In this document: positions 23,201 to 34,897 of the stretch, piece by piece | Layout of the letters: each line of letters opens with the position of its first letter | Position numbering within the stretch: the first letter of the stretch is position 1 | Source of the DNA: Helianthus annuus | Lineage: Eukaryota; Streptophyta; Magnoliopsida; Asterales; Asteraceae | Assembly (NCBI RefSeq): GCF_002127325.2 | Contig: NC_035436.2 | Coordinates: forward strand, 106,663,591 to 106,727,590 | Direction of reading: 5' to 3' | DNA length: 64,000 nucleotides | Made by a program: the position numbers and the translations under genes | The notes under the pieces: model-generated | The model's input: only the letters and a program-made list of their open reading frames with translations | The model's database searches: none | Told to the model about the DNA's origin: nothing

Positions 23201-24937
23201 ACCGACCACAGAAGTTTAGAACACATATTCAAGCAGAAGGAACTGAATATGCGGCAACGACGATGGGTCGAACTGCTGAATGATTACGAGTGCTCTATCA
23301 GGTATCACCCGGGCAAGGCCAATGTTGTGGCAGACGCCCTCAGTCGAAAGGACACTACGCCTAAGCGTGTAAGAGCTTTACAACTCACGATCCATTCTAG
23401 TCTACCTTCGCAAATACGAGCTGCTCAGATAGAAGCACTGAAGCCAGAAAACGTTAGAGCTGAAGCTCTACGCGGGTCAAGGCAACGCTTAGAACAGAAG
23501 GAAGACGGTGCTTATTATGTAACAGGACGCATTTGGGTCCCACTCTATGGCGATTTACGAGAACTTGTGATGGATGAAGCGCACAAATCTCGCTACTCGG
23601 TACACCCTGGTTCGGACAAGATGTACCACGATATTAAAACTACGTATTGGTGGCCTAGCATGAAGGCCCACATAGCAACTTATGTCAGCAAGTGTTTGAC
23701 TTGTGCGAGAGTTAAGACGGAATATCAGAAACCTTCAGGCCTACTTCAGCAACCAGAGATACCACAATGGAAATGGGAGCAAATTTCCATGGATTTCGTT
23801 ACTGGCCTACCTAGATCACAGCGCGGAAACGATACTATCTGGGTGATCGTGGATCGACTCACGAAATCCGCACACTTTTTGGCAATCAAGGAAACGGATA
23901 AGTTCTCCACTCTAGCGGAGATATACCTCAAGGAAGTTGTTTCGAGGCACGGGGTGCCCACTTCTATCATCTCTGATCGAGATGCACGTTTTACTTCGGA
24001 ACTGTGGCAGGCAATGCACAAGTCTTTTGGCTCACGTTTAGATATGAGCACAGCGTATCACCCACAGACGGACGGGCAGTCCGAGCGAACTATTCAGACC
24101 TTAGAAGACATGCTTCGCGCTTGTGTAATCGACTTTGGCAACAGCTGGGAAAGACATCTGCCACTTGTAGAATTTTCGTATAATAACAGCTACCACACCA
24201 GCATTAAAGCTGCTCCGTTTGAGGCATTGTACGGACGTAAATGCCGGTCACCCCTCTGTTGGGCAGAGGTGGGGGATAGTCAAATCACTGGTCCAGAACA
24301 TGTGGTAGACACTACTGAGCGGATTGCTCAAATACGACAACGCATGGCGGCCGCTCGTGACCGTCAGAAGGCCTACGCCGATAAGGGCAGGAAACCACTT
24401 GAGCTCCAGGTTGGGGAGCGGGTATTACTCAAAGTTTCACCCTGGAAGGGTGTGGTTCGTTTTGGTAAACGCGGCAAACTCAACCCACGATACGTTGGAC
24501 CTTTCGAAATCCTTGAGAAAATAGGCAAGGTGGCTTACAGACTGAAATTACCAGCAGAACTCGGTGCAGTTCACAACGTTTTCCATGTGTCGAATCTGAA
24601 GAAGTGTCTGTCAGATGAGACGCACGTAGTTCCTCTGAAGGAACTCACGATCGACGAACAGTTGAAAATCGTCGAAGAACCTGTCGAGATCACGGACCGG
24701 GATGTTAAGGTCCTCAAGAGCACTAGAATACCTCTTGTTCGAGTTCGTTGGAACTCACGTCGCGGCCCAGAGTTTACCTGGGAGCGCGAAGATCGGATGA
24801 AACAAAAGTATCCCCAACTGTTTGAGAACAGTACAAACGCTACTGAGGCTGAAGCTACGGAATTTCGGGACGAAATTCCAGATCAACGGGGGGTGGATGT
24901 GACACCCCAGGAAAACCGGGAAAACCATGCAACTTAA
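20252..24937 (+). CDS. L1 Gag-Pol polyprotein, spliced (about 1528 aa)
   Basis: I place the start at ATG 20252 ([20 protein letters not shown]). The first 91 bases read in frame only if a 99-bp GT..AG intron (20343-20441) is removed; the frame then stays open to TAA at 24937. Domains in order: Gag core (about residues 35-200), zinc knuckles [26 protein letters not shown] (about 279) and [14 protein letters not shown] (about 336), protease LFDSGAD (about 406), reverse transcriptase with [11 protein letters not shown] and FIDDILIYS (about 741), RNase H YCDAS (about 888), integrase zinc region (about 1075-1125), [15 protein letters not shown] and [12 protein letters not shown] (about 1236), and a chromodomain-like tail with [17 protein letters not shown] (about 1426-1492). 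Gag, protease and Pol are fused in one frame. All catalytic residues I can check are present. Confidence 0.95.
20343..20441 (+). other. Predicted intron within L1 gag (99 bp)
   Basis: Donor G|GTATATCC and acceptor CTACCTTAG|GT restore one reading frame across an in-frame stop. Element beta has an 82-bp intron at the homologous codon (33341-33422), flanked by the same exon logic (ALAA..AG / GQ..CTFK.FMDC). The shared position argues that it is a real intron of this lineage. Confidence 0.75.
24861..24877 (+). promoter_or_regulatory. Inverted repeat AATTTCGGGACGAAATT, first copy
   Basis: Lies inside the last codons of L1 pol (EFRDEI). An identical copy follows at 24963. Confidence 0.75.
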
Positions 24938-24962
24938 CTAGCTTCCTCAGTGAGTGCCATCA

Positions 24963-24979
24963 AATTTCGGGACGAAATT
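24963..24979 (+). promoter_or_regulatory. Inverted repeat AATTTCGGGACGAAATT, second copy
   Basis: Same 17-mer 19 bp before the 3' LTR, in the usual position. L1 alone has two copies, 102 bp apart, suggesting a small duplication of the pol end. Confidence 0.78.
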
Positions 24980-24984
24980 TCTTT

Positions 24985-24998
24985 CAACTTGGGGATGA
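24985..24998 (+). other. L1 polypurine tract
   Basis: TCAACTTGGGGATGA abuts the 3' LTR. The purine run GGGGATGA is shorter than the ACGGGGGGAGA of alpha and B. Confidence 0.6.
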
Positions 24999-27470
24999 TG
25001 TGACAACTCGAAATTTAGAACCTTTCGTTGTAACTTGCTTGTACGTTATGTGACTAGTTTAAATGATAACGTGAACCTTTTTATGTGATAAGTGCTTTGT
25101 TACGTGTGTATTGTATTTATATGTGTACGTGTTATATGTGAACCGAGAACCCGACACGAAACAACAAGGAACCCGACTCGAGACCATGAGGTCTCGAGTG
25201 ACTAGTAATCGGTTTTGGGCCTTGGGCCGAGAACCTTTGGCCGGTTGGGCCTTTGGGCCGTAAACCCCACTCGAAACCCACTAAGGGTGCACACTTGGAA
25301 CTAGCCTATATATAAACTACCCTTAGTTAGTTCTTGCCATTTGTTGAACAATACAACACACACACTCTCCTACTTCTCTCTCTAAGCCTTAAGAACACAA
25401 ACACACCTCCAAGACTCTCGGATCTAATCGGTTAGCACAAGGACTCTCGGGTTTGGAACTTTGGATCGGCACACACACACCTCACCAACCGGTTAGTATT
25501 TCTTGTTGGATATTGTTGAATGCATAAGTGTCAAATATGTTCATGATGTGTTTGTGCTTGAATAAATGTATGATGAGATTATGTGACAATATGTTAAGTT
25601 GTTAAGTTTTACATAATGTTTTGAAAAAGAAATCGGTTCATGGTATGACAAAAAGGTGAATGATGATATTGGTTGCATTTGGGTTTGATCCGAAAAGTTT
25701 GGGTGTTTATACTAAGAAAAATCGGCTAATAAATATGGTTGTCAAGTAGGATGCATGCTAGAAAATTGTATCTTGATGGTTGTTCATGATTTTGGGTGAA
25801 TAAGTGTTGTTTATGTTATGAAGAACTTGAATATATGCTTTGAATATGTGAAGAACACTTTGAATGATAGTTAAGAATGTGAAAACCCTTGTGATTTTGA
25901 TCCATCTTTGACTAGTAACCTGATTAGGAAAACTGTTAGTGGAATGCTATTGGTAGTTTCCGGATTTGGGCCTGATTATACTGTACCATTAATCTGACCA
26001 TCTGCATCAACACGTGAACTTGAAAACGACTGCTACCGACTCGCAATCACGCAGTTGCGACTCGCAACCACAGCGTGATGACTCGAGACCACGCGGTTGC
26101 GACTCGCAACCATAGCAGGACAAGCCGAAACCACAGGTTACGAGTCCCGTTGCGACTCGAGACCTCAGCATGATGAACCGAGACTACGGTTGCGACACCG
26201 GTTGCGACTCGCAACCATCCATAATCAACACACAGCATGACTCGAGACCATGCTTGCGAGTCCGGTTGCGACTCGAGACCACACTTTTTGGGCCTTAGTT
26301 AATGGGCCAGACTGATGGGCTTCTGTGTTAACTGCTTTTACGTGTTTGGGCCTAAGTAGTTGGGCTGAACTTGTGAACCGTATGTGCTACTGTTGACTGT
26401 TAACTGTTACTGCTAAACGTGCTTGCCAAACATGTTGAACATTTGTGCACTACTTGGTTCGAATCTGATTATACGTGATATCCGTGTTAGGACGTTATTG
26501 ACTACTTGCGACTTGATTGACTTTCTGTGTTTGACTGCCGAGCAAACCAAGGTGAGTTCACACCCTTTACAAAGCATGGGATTCCCTGGGTTGGGAACGG
26601 GGTTAAGGAACGTGGTTCCTCGTCTACCTTGGGTAGGACGTCAGTGGTTCAGGAATGTGATTCCTCGTCCGGATGGACGGATAAACGTACTAGACTAAAA
26701 CTCTATCACGAAGTCCCTCCTTTTTGTATCGACTAATCGCCGGGCCAATGGCGAGCGGGTCATTAGTTAGATAGCGCTATTTAGGTCTGACAAGCCTCAC
26801 ACCGTGCCGCAGAGGACGGGCGTGAACTAATGGATCTGGGGCACGTCAATGATGATAGACATTGATGTTTTCAGGGCACATAAACATGACTACAGTCAGC
26901 AATCGATACGGTAACGAGTCTAGTATACACATGGGGTAGCCCCCACGGCTGGAGAGCCAGATGATGTACATGGGGTAGCCCCCACGGCCGAAATGCCTGA
27001 TAACTACATGGGGTAGCCCCCACGGCCGGAGTGCCGGAGTAACTGGGAACGAACTGGTCACGTTTTTAAACTATGGGGTAACCCCCACGGCAGGATGCCA
27101 GATAAAGTAAACTGTTTTCGAAACAACTAAAACGAACGCCCACCCGTGAACTCACTCAACTAGTTGTTGACTCGTTACTACATGCTTTGCAGGACCATAG
27201 GTACTCAGTGGGAGCTTGCATGGAGGAGGATCGTTGTGGGACAGGGATTGCTACAAGACTATGTTAAACTTGAAACTTTTGGAACTTATGTTATAACTTT
27301 AAACTTATGCTTCCGCTTGCAACTTAACTTGTTTGTTTTGAAACACCAATTGTGATGGTTAAACTTTTATAACTACTTATATGCTTGTTCAGTATGATTG
27401 GTGGCTGGATCCTGGTCAGTCACGCCCTCGGAGCGGGCGTTATCCGCAGGTGGATTTTGGGGGTGTGACA
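24999..27470 (+). repeat. L1 3' LTR (2472 bp)
   Basis: Same as 17471-19943 apart from one base. Contains TATA box 25307-25316, predicted leader intron 26552-27192 and the CATGGGGTAGCCCCC repeats. Followed by GTGAT. Confidence 0.95.
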
Positions 27471-28565
27471 GTGATGTTAGGATTTCCGATCTTTCCTGCG
27501 ATTAACCCTTCGTAAGATACCAAAATGGAGGCTAAGAAACTCATATGCTGTTGAGCAAATTTATTGTTTAGCAATGGAGAGTTCTTCCAATCAGAGTTGG
27601 AATTTGCATTTGATGATCCAGATGCAGATGATGCATGATATCCCGGATCATAATTTAAAGATGTATTATTTGATGTGTCACTGGTCTTTTCTGCCGTAAA
27701 ACCCGTTTTGATTCTTGGAGACTCATTGATTCTCGAAGACTCATTGTTTTGTAACAACCCTCTTCGATAGTACAAACCAACATTTTGTTGATAGTTAGAA
27801 CTTGACATCTTGTTTTGTTTTTGAATCAACAGATCATGCCCCTCTATCTTCTCTATCAATTGATCCAAAGTCAGTTTGTCAAAATTAGCATCATTTTTCA
27901 ACACAATCACGTATGTTTTCCAATCATCTTCATGAGGTAAAGCTTCAACCAGTTTATCTACCATCTCTTCTCTTTCTTTGTTAATTTCGAATCTCTCCAA
28001 CTCAATCTTTAAGTGACAGAAACGTTCAATCATTTGACGAACTGTTTCATTCTTCATGCAGCTAAACATGTCAAACTCCTTTGTCAACAACGAAATTTTG
28101 TTTTTCTTGATATCTTTCCCTCCTTCAGCTTTCACTTTTAATGCTTCCCAAATTGACTTAGATGTTTCACCATACTGAAGCAGTGAGAAAAATATCCTCT
28201 CTGATAGATTGTTGAAGTAGAGTTTTCATTCTCAATTCTGCTGAACGTTCTCTCTTATCATCTGCTGTGAAATCTTTCAGTGTGATCAATTCACGTCTTT
28301 CATTTCTCGGTTTTACATATCCCAACGTCAAACAAATCCAACTGTCAAACGCATACGCTTGCACCCAATTTTCAAATCTTTCATACCACCAGTGATAATC
28401 TTCGATATTCATGAGCTTTGGTGGTCTCTGATGATTTCCGTACACATTGTCGTAACTCAAACTTTCTGATATCACTTTGGTAGCATTCTTTGGAGTAATT
28501 GGTGTATCTTCTGAAGTAAATGCGTTATAAAACGTGTTGTAAAACTCTTCGCCAAAATCCGACAT
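27471..28565 (-). pseudogene. Copia Gag N-terminal part (UBN2 type)
   Basis: I choose ATG at 28565 (MSDFGEEFYNTFYNAF). WWYERFENWVQAY and the later segments MIERFCHLKIELERF and DQLIEKIEGHDLLIQKQ are typical of copia UBN2 Gag, which forms the capsid. A one-base insertion near 28185 shifts the frame within the REDIF..LLQYG region. After it the frame is open to the L1 insertion, and it resumes in the same frame at 17470. Two lesions, this shift and a TAG near 17455, mean the present copy cannot make full Gag. Confidence 0.88.
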
Positions 28566-30319
28566 CTTCACAATGTTTCTTGAATCTTTCACTTTAATCT
28601 TCAAACCTTGAATATCTCGAATTACAAGAACCTGAATCCACACAAAACAAACAAACACTTATCAGTTCAAACACTATCAAACAACCGAAACAAAATAGTA
28701 CTCGAACTGGTGAATATTCTGTGCAAGATTGAAGGTTGACAGACTCAGCAGACTGAATTGACACACCGTGCGAACTGAACTTGATTCGAACTGGGATTTA
28801 AATCGTATGACACAAAATTCACTTTCAAACAACCTTGACCCTTTCAAATGACTTTGCAATCTGAAACTAATGTACTGGATCAAATGAGTCCCGAACTGCA
28901 ATATCCTGTCAACATTTTGGATCTCAAACAAAAGGAAATAATCATGGGGCTGTGACTTGGGCCGCTTATTTAACCTGGGATTGGGCCGACAATTTGAACC
29001 AGTAGTGACCTATAACAGCAATTTCAATAAATCCTCATTGGGCCCTTAAAATTACTAACTAACAGTTTTGAATTATTATTATAATATGACTTTCCACTTG
29101 TTGATTTGACGGCAAATGTATATCACACATGAGCTCATTGGGCCGACAATTATTGTTCACATATGATAGGACCAAACATATTAATTGGGCGGCAATTTAT
29201 TTCAAAAACATATTAATTGGAGCGACATTAATGTTGTAACCTAAATGATTAATTCTGCTTTTATGATAGACAATTATGTAGGACGGCAACTTTGATTAGG
29301 CCAAAGAATTGGGCGGCAAACTTATAAACTTTTAGTGGCCAACATGCAAACCCACTTATACCACATATACAATTTTAATATATGGGCCGCCCCACCTTCT
29401 ATATACACGTGACTGGGCCTTCATTATCACTTCACCTCACAAACAGTCAATTGCTTTGATTCTAACCTGTTCCAACAGTGACTATTTTATTAGTGATGTA
29501 TTGTCCTTCTTTGATTGGGCCACTGAATCCAAGTGGCCGACAACTATTTTATTAACCGTTCTGTTATGCAACTTTGACAATCAACTGTTATGCAACTTTG
29601 ATATCTTAGTGGGTCGGTGATATGTAATTCACAATCACATGGGTCTGACACAACTGATTGGGTCGAAAACTATCACATGCAAAGAATCGACAACCCGACA
29701 ACAAACTTAACAACCGATGATTGGGCCTCGTTTAAACAAGTAGCCGACAACTTTTAATGTTCAGACAATCATGTGAAGAAGATGACAAATAGGCGAATCT
29801 CAGATGTAACAATTTTGAGTGGACCACTGATGGAACTATAAGCGAACCAACTTGTTGAACACTATAAGCGAACCACTTGTAGAAATAAGGAGCGGGCCTG
29901 TCGAACACTATAAGCGGACCACAACTGAACCAATAAGCGGACCTGTATGGTGTTTGAAAAAGCGAACCACACTAATATTTTGGAGCGAATCTGTATGGTG
30001 ATCGAAAAAGCGAACCAAATGTATACTTTGGAGCGAACCTATAGATGTACATACGAGCGGACCTGTACGTTTGACGCGAAAACGAACCGAAAAGTCTCGA
30101 TTTTGTCCTAAACGTTTGACGCGGGCCTGTCGAACACTATAAGCGGACCACAACATATCCAAAAATCAGCTGAAACGGACCGTGAAAACCTGTTCAATTT
30201 GACGAAAATAGTAAAAACCGTAAGAAATATGAAAAAGATGAAGAAGAAGATGAAATCGGATCTGAATCTGATGTAATCCTGTGCGAAATCGTGTGAAAGA
30301 TCAGTGCAATCGAGCTCCT
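28566..30319 (-). other. Copia leader with TGGGCC and AGCGAACC repeats
   Basis: About 1.75 kb between primer site and gag. From 28960 to 29750 TTGGGCC/TTGGGCGGCAA motifs recur every 50-100 bp. From 29835 to 30150 AAGCGAACC and GAGCGGACCTGT motifs recur. A CTGTCGAACACTATAAGCGG segment occurs at about 29898 and 30126. No convincing ORF. Confidence 0.65.
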
Positions 30320-30331
30320 GCTCTGATACCA
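30320..30331 (-). other. Copia primer-binding site
   Basis: The minus strand reads TGGTATCAGAGC two bases inside the right LTR, so the right LTR is the 5' LTR and the element points left. Confidence 0.9.
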
Positions 30332-30333
30332 CT

Positions 30334-30718
30334 TGTAGGACCGGTTTTGAATCCGAAACGATTGCGAAAGGAACGTATAACGTGCGGAATCCGTACACGA
30401 ACGTGACCTAACACACGTGATGTAATATAAACGTGATTCTATATAAAATCTGAAATCGTACAATACCTTGAATCACTTTCTCTCTCTAGATTCTCTCTCT
30501 AGATCTAGAAAGCTCTCAATGACAAATGTGACAAAAGTTCTAAAATAAAGGCATTAGCCTCCTATTTATAGGCCAAGGGATTAATGAGGTTTCTCATTAA
30601 TTATAGTTATGCCACCTTGCCTTTTTGACTAACTATCACTAAATATAACAATGTAAATCTCTTCTGTTTCTCGCTACGGCTCGGATTGACGAAGGCTATA
30701 GACATGAATGTACTAACA
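30334..30718 (-). repeat. Copia 5' LTR (385 bp)
   Basis: Pairs with 69-453. Visible differences include a C/G near 30366, two in the CTCTCTCTAGATTCTC stretch, and single changes near 30545, 30573 and 30603. TATA-like CTATAAATAG at 30571-30562. Confidence 0.95.
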
Positions 30719-33528
30719 CTTCAGGTAGAGACAAGATCGGTGCACTGCAAAGTTTCTGTTTCAACAATTGGAAAGCCTCTTCTTTTTTCGTTCCCCAAGA
30801 GTATATAACGTTTTTCTGTGTCAACGAAGTAAGAGGTTGAGCGATCTTCGAGAAGTCTTTAATAAATCTCCGGTAATACCCAGCGAGACCAAGAAATTGT
30901 CGCACCTCAGAAGGAGTCTTCGGTGCCGCCCAATTCTTAACAGCATCAACCTTTGCAGGATCCACGTGTATACCCAATTCATTAACAATGTGCACAAGAA
31001 AGTGTACATCCCGAATCCAGAAGTCACACTTAGAAAACTTCGCATTGAGCTGCTCCTTCTTCCGGAGTTCCAAAATGAGACGCAGATGTTGCTCGTGATC
31101 TTCCTTGTTCTTCGAGTAGATCAAAATGTCATCTATGAATACAATAACAAAATCGTCAAGATACGGCTTGCATACACGGTTCATGAGGTCCATGAAGACT
31201 GCTGGCGCGTTCGTCAGCCCAAACGGCATAACCAAAAACTCATAGTGTCCATAACGCGTTCTAAAAGTTGTTTTTGGAACATCCTCCTCTCGGACTCTCA
31301 CCTGATGATAGCCTGATCTTAAGTCGATCTTTGAATAAAAGCTTGACCCTTGCAACTGGTCAAACAAGTCGTCGATGCGTTAACGGTTCTTGATAGTCAC
31401 TTTGTTGAGTTCCTGATAATCAATGCACATGCGAAAGGACCCGTCTTTCTTCTTTACAAACAAAACTTGCGCTCCCCAAGGCAAAGAACTGGGTCGAATA
31501 AAGCCTCTGTCCAATAACTCTTGCAGCTGATTGGACAGCTCCTGTAACTCTCCAGGTGCTAAATGGTAAAGAGCACGAGAGATTGGAGCCGCTCCTGGCG
31601 CAAGATCAATATGGAATCCTACTTGACGGTGAGGAGGTAAACTAGGAAGCTCCTCAGGAAATACATCGGCGAATTCACGCACGACTGGCAGATCTTCGAT
31701 CCTTCTTTCTCCTGACGGAGTATCAGTAACAAGTGCCAAAATAGAAAGATACCCCTTTCGTAGACATTTCTGCGCTTGCATAGCTGAAATAATTCCGACC
31801 ATCGCACCACTGCGATGCCCCTGAACCAACAATAGCTCTCCATCAGGGAGAGGGATACGTACAATCTTTTCTTTACACAGAATCTCAGCTTGGTGCTTAG
31901 ACAGCCAATCCATACCAACCACTATATCGAAACTACCAAGGGTGACAGGAAGGAATCAATATCAAAAACTTGACCCACGAGATCTAGTATACACCCAAAA
32001 AGGACATGCGAAGCCTTTATTGTTTTACCATCAGCTAGTTCTACTACTTGCTTAACCTCTAAAGGTGTTGGAGTTAACCCTAATCGCTGACTAAACTCTA
32101 GGGACACATAACTCCAATCGGCACCGGAATCAAATAACACAGAAGCAATAAGATTGTTCACAGAAAACGTACCAGTCACAACATTGCCGTCGTTCCTAGC
32201 ATCACCAGCACCGATTGTGAACACCCTTCCATGAGCACCGTTGCCCCCATTGTTGCCGTTGTTGTTGTTGCTTCCAGCATTGTTGTCATTCTGGCGGTTG
32301 TTGTCGTTGGTGTTCTGATTCAACTGAGGGCAATCCCGCTTAAAGTGGCCCTCATCCACACTGATAACATCCTTTCTTGAAACCTTGATTCTGATGGGAT
32401 TGCTGCCTTTGCTGTCTCTGATACGGCTGATTTTGCTGCTGCTGCTGCTTTGGCTGTGGGGCTCTACAGTCTTTGGCCTCATGGCCCACTTTCTCGCACC
32501 TACGGCAAGCCCGGACACACTGCCCAAAATGATGATAGCCACACTTGTTGCACTGTGGCTTCTTCCCAAAATAAGAACTCTGATTCTGATTGCTGCCCTG
32601 GCCTTGATTAACCAAAGACGACTGACTGAAACTACGGTTGTTACTGTTGTCAGGCCTTTTCTGAGATTGGCTGACACTGGTTGACTTGTCAGCGTCGCTC
32701 CATTTCCGCTTGTTATCACTAACAGGCGCAGTAGCTGTGGTTGTTGCAGCAGTAGTGGCAGAAACATGCGGTGGTAACGAACCACTCTCCACCTCCTGAT
32801 CGGTGATTTTGTGAGCCAAACGAACAATCTGAGTTAAGTTGTTGAGGTTTGCTGTAGTAACCAAACCCTTCACCCGTGGAGCTAATCCCTTGATAAACAA
32901 TTCTATTCTTCGATGCGGAGGTCGGGACAAGTTCGGGCACATGATGGCCAACTCATGTGACCGTTTCGCGTACGCCTCAATCTCAGATCCCACCATCTTC
33001 ATATCATAATATTCATTCTCAAGTTTCTGTATTTCATCATGAGGACAATACTCCTCCCTTATCAGCTCCTTAAAATCATCCCAAGTGGTGGCATTTGCCA
33101 CCTCGATGCCCAACAGCTGAACCTGGGCATTCCACCATGTCAGGGCACCATCCTCGAGTGTGCCCGTAGCATACTTCACTCTGTCCCCAACAGGACAGTT
33201 ACACATCGCAAACACTGATTCTGCCTTCTCGAACCATCGCAGGAGTCCTACAGCCCCTTCAGTCCCATTGAAGGTCTGTGGCTTACAATCCATAAACATC
33301 TTGAACGTACAAGCAGGTGGGTTGTTTTGGTTTTGTTGACCTATTAGACGAAAGAAAACACATTATAGAGGTAAGAGTTGTGTGCGCGACACAAAACAAA
33401 AGGTGATTGGCACTTATCGTACCAGCTTGGTAGGCTGCCAAAGCCTCAGCCACACGTGTATTAATCAGATGGGTCAGCTCAGCTTGGGTCATCGCGATGT
33501 GACCACGTCCATGACCTCGTCCGCTCAT
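30719..33528 (-). pseudogene. Element beta gag-pol up to RNase H, several lesions
   Basis: The start is ATG at 33528 (MSGRGHGRGHIAMTQAELT). Exon 1 ends at 33423 and exon 2 starts at 33340, giving AGQQNQNNPPACTFK in frame. Then come the Gag core, knuckle CRRCEKVGHEAKDC, and CYQCG at 32355, where a one-base loss shifts the frame. Protease LFDSGADWSYVS follows. Another one-base shift lies near 31930. [14 protein letters not shown] continues to KNR and a TAA at 31380, where a few RT codons are lost. RT resumes with [11 protein letters not shown] and FIDDILIYS, until the copia insertion at 30718. It is a close relative of L1 in domain order and intron position, but clearly dead. Confidence 0.92.
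33341..33422 (-). other. Predicted intron within beta gag (82 bp)
   Basis: The minus strand has G|GTACGATAAG at the donor and TCTAATAG|GT at the acceptor, preceded by a TTTTCTTTCG pyrimidine tract. It matches the L1 gag intron in position and phase. Confidence 0.7.
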
Positions 33529-34031
33529 GATTCTATATAAGCAGAGAGAACAAACTTAAGAGTCGAGTTGAGGTAGAAGTCAAGTATCACGTTAAAGTCT
33601 ACAACTACCAAATTCCCACACAATAGGGCAGAATCCTTCTCACACTTGTTAAGCCTCACTGGGACCTTCATGCACCTCATATTATTATTATGTGTGCACC
33701 CATAATAATAGGACAATTTGCATGCTCATCTCAGTGCCTCTTAACTTGCGCTAAAAGTTTCCCCCGCATTCAAATAACAAAACAGAAGGTATTACAGGAT
33801 TACGAATCACAAGTGTCGAAGAGTAGTGTCATGCTATCAAGTCACCATATTATCTAGTATGTTGTTTCATGCAAGATGTGAGTGTGTGACTACTAAACAA
33901 CTAATGCATAAAGTAAACAGAAGACGAACCTTGCAATCTGGAGCTGAGTGTCATGATCGATTTTCGAAGATGTTCGGTTATAGTCTGGTTTTACAAAAAA
34001 TGTTTTAAAACCTAGTTCACTATAACCAATG
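33529..34031 (-). other. Beta leader
   Basis: About 500 bp between primer site and gag. No ORF or structure stands out beyond a short ATTATTATTATG run. Confidence 0.5.
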
Positions 34032-34043
34032 GCACTGATACCA
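34032..34043 (-). other. Beta primer-binding site, one mismatch
   Basis: The minus strand reads TGGTATCAGTGC, against TGGTATCAGAGC in all other elements here. The single A-to-T change is probably decay after insertion. Confidence 0.8.
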
Positions 34044-34046
34044 AAC

Positions 34047-34897
34047 TGTCACACCCCCAAAATACCACATGCGGAATCACCGCGAGACGTGTGACGTACC
34101 AGGATCCAAGCCACTAATCACACTGAACTACGCGTAATATTTAATAAAAACCTCCCATTCCATTCATTTCAAGGTATCAATTCAAGACATAAGTTAAACC
34201 AAATCAAATATTCAGCGGAAGCATAACATAAACTGTAGTTAGTTGTGTAAAAACATGAGTTCATAATCGACAAAGCAAATATCTAAGAGTCTCAATCCAT
34301 GACCACTCCAGCACTCCTAGATAGCAAGTCCATGTCAAGAAACTAACGACCTGCAAGCATGCAGACAAGTGTGTCAGACGACGCTGGTGAGTTCAAAGTT
34401 TTGTTAACGCGTTTAGTTACCAGATGTGTGTTTAAAACAATTCAACATTATGTTTTGATGTTTTTATTAACTCGATTACCGTATGTGGCTACTAGATGTG
34501 TTTGCCCAAACCCCAATGCCTCTATCAAAGCATTGGTCAAGTGGTCAAGGTAATTAGTTCATGCCCGTCCATTCCGGCCTGGTGTGAGGGTGCCAAACCA
34601 AATTGCGCTATCAACTAAATACCTCGTTGCCTTACCGGCAACAATCGGTAGATGTAAGGGGTCTTATATGATAGAAACTGAGTAATAACCAACTTCCCAT
34701 AAACCTGCATTCCTCCGTGGAACGTTACCCGATATCCCTTCCCGGGATGCATGCTTGGAAAAGAGCAGTGAACTCACCTTGGTTTGCTCGGTAAAATTAA
34801 CTACTCGTTCACACTTAAACAGTCACACCCTATTGTATTCAAGTACTCGTAATCAGTTTACGTTCATGTATAGTCATAATGTGCGTTACAAGCAACA
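34047..34897 (-). repeat. Beta 5' LTR, U5-side part
   Basis: It starts TGTCACACCC on the plus strand, the complement of the usual GGGTGTGACA end. Interrupted at 34897 by the solo LTR. It continues at 37646; total length is about 2025 bp. Confidence 0.9.
34351..34777 (-). other. Predicted leader intron in beta LTR (427 bp)
   Basis: The minus strand reads CCAAG|GTGAGTTCAC at the donor and ATGCTTGCAG|GTCGTT at the acceptor, closely matching the L1 and solo LTR sites. Confidence 0.55.

Larger units (their letters stand above)
17471..27470 (+). mobile_element. Intact young Ty3/gypsy chromovirus-type element L1 (10.0 kb)
   Basis: LTRs of 2473 and 2472 bp differ, as far as I can see, by one base (an extra T near 17696). 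The element has a GTGAT duplication, a primer site, a spliced Gag-Pol with no stop or frameshift, and a polypurine tract. It is inserted antisense in the copia gag. This is the only element in the window that looks coding-competent, so it is a candidate supplier of proteins to defective relatives, although its LTR family differs from theirs. Confidence 0.96.
69..30718 (-). mobile_element. Non-autonomous Ty1/copia-derived element hosting two gypsy insertions
   Basis: Paired 385-bp LTRs, a TGGTATCAGAGC primer site next to the right LTR, a polypurine tract next to the left LTR and a CTTCA target duplication define a complete minus-strand element. Removing alpha (2098-14238) and L1 (17471-27470) with one target copy each leaves about 8.5 kb. 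That remainder holds a leader, a UBN2-type Gag, a long CCHC/coiled-coil extension and about 2 kb of noncoding sequence. I find no integrase, reverse transcriptase or RNase H motif, so movement would need Pol in trans. At least six LTR differences make it older than both of its passengers. Confidence 0.9.
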
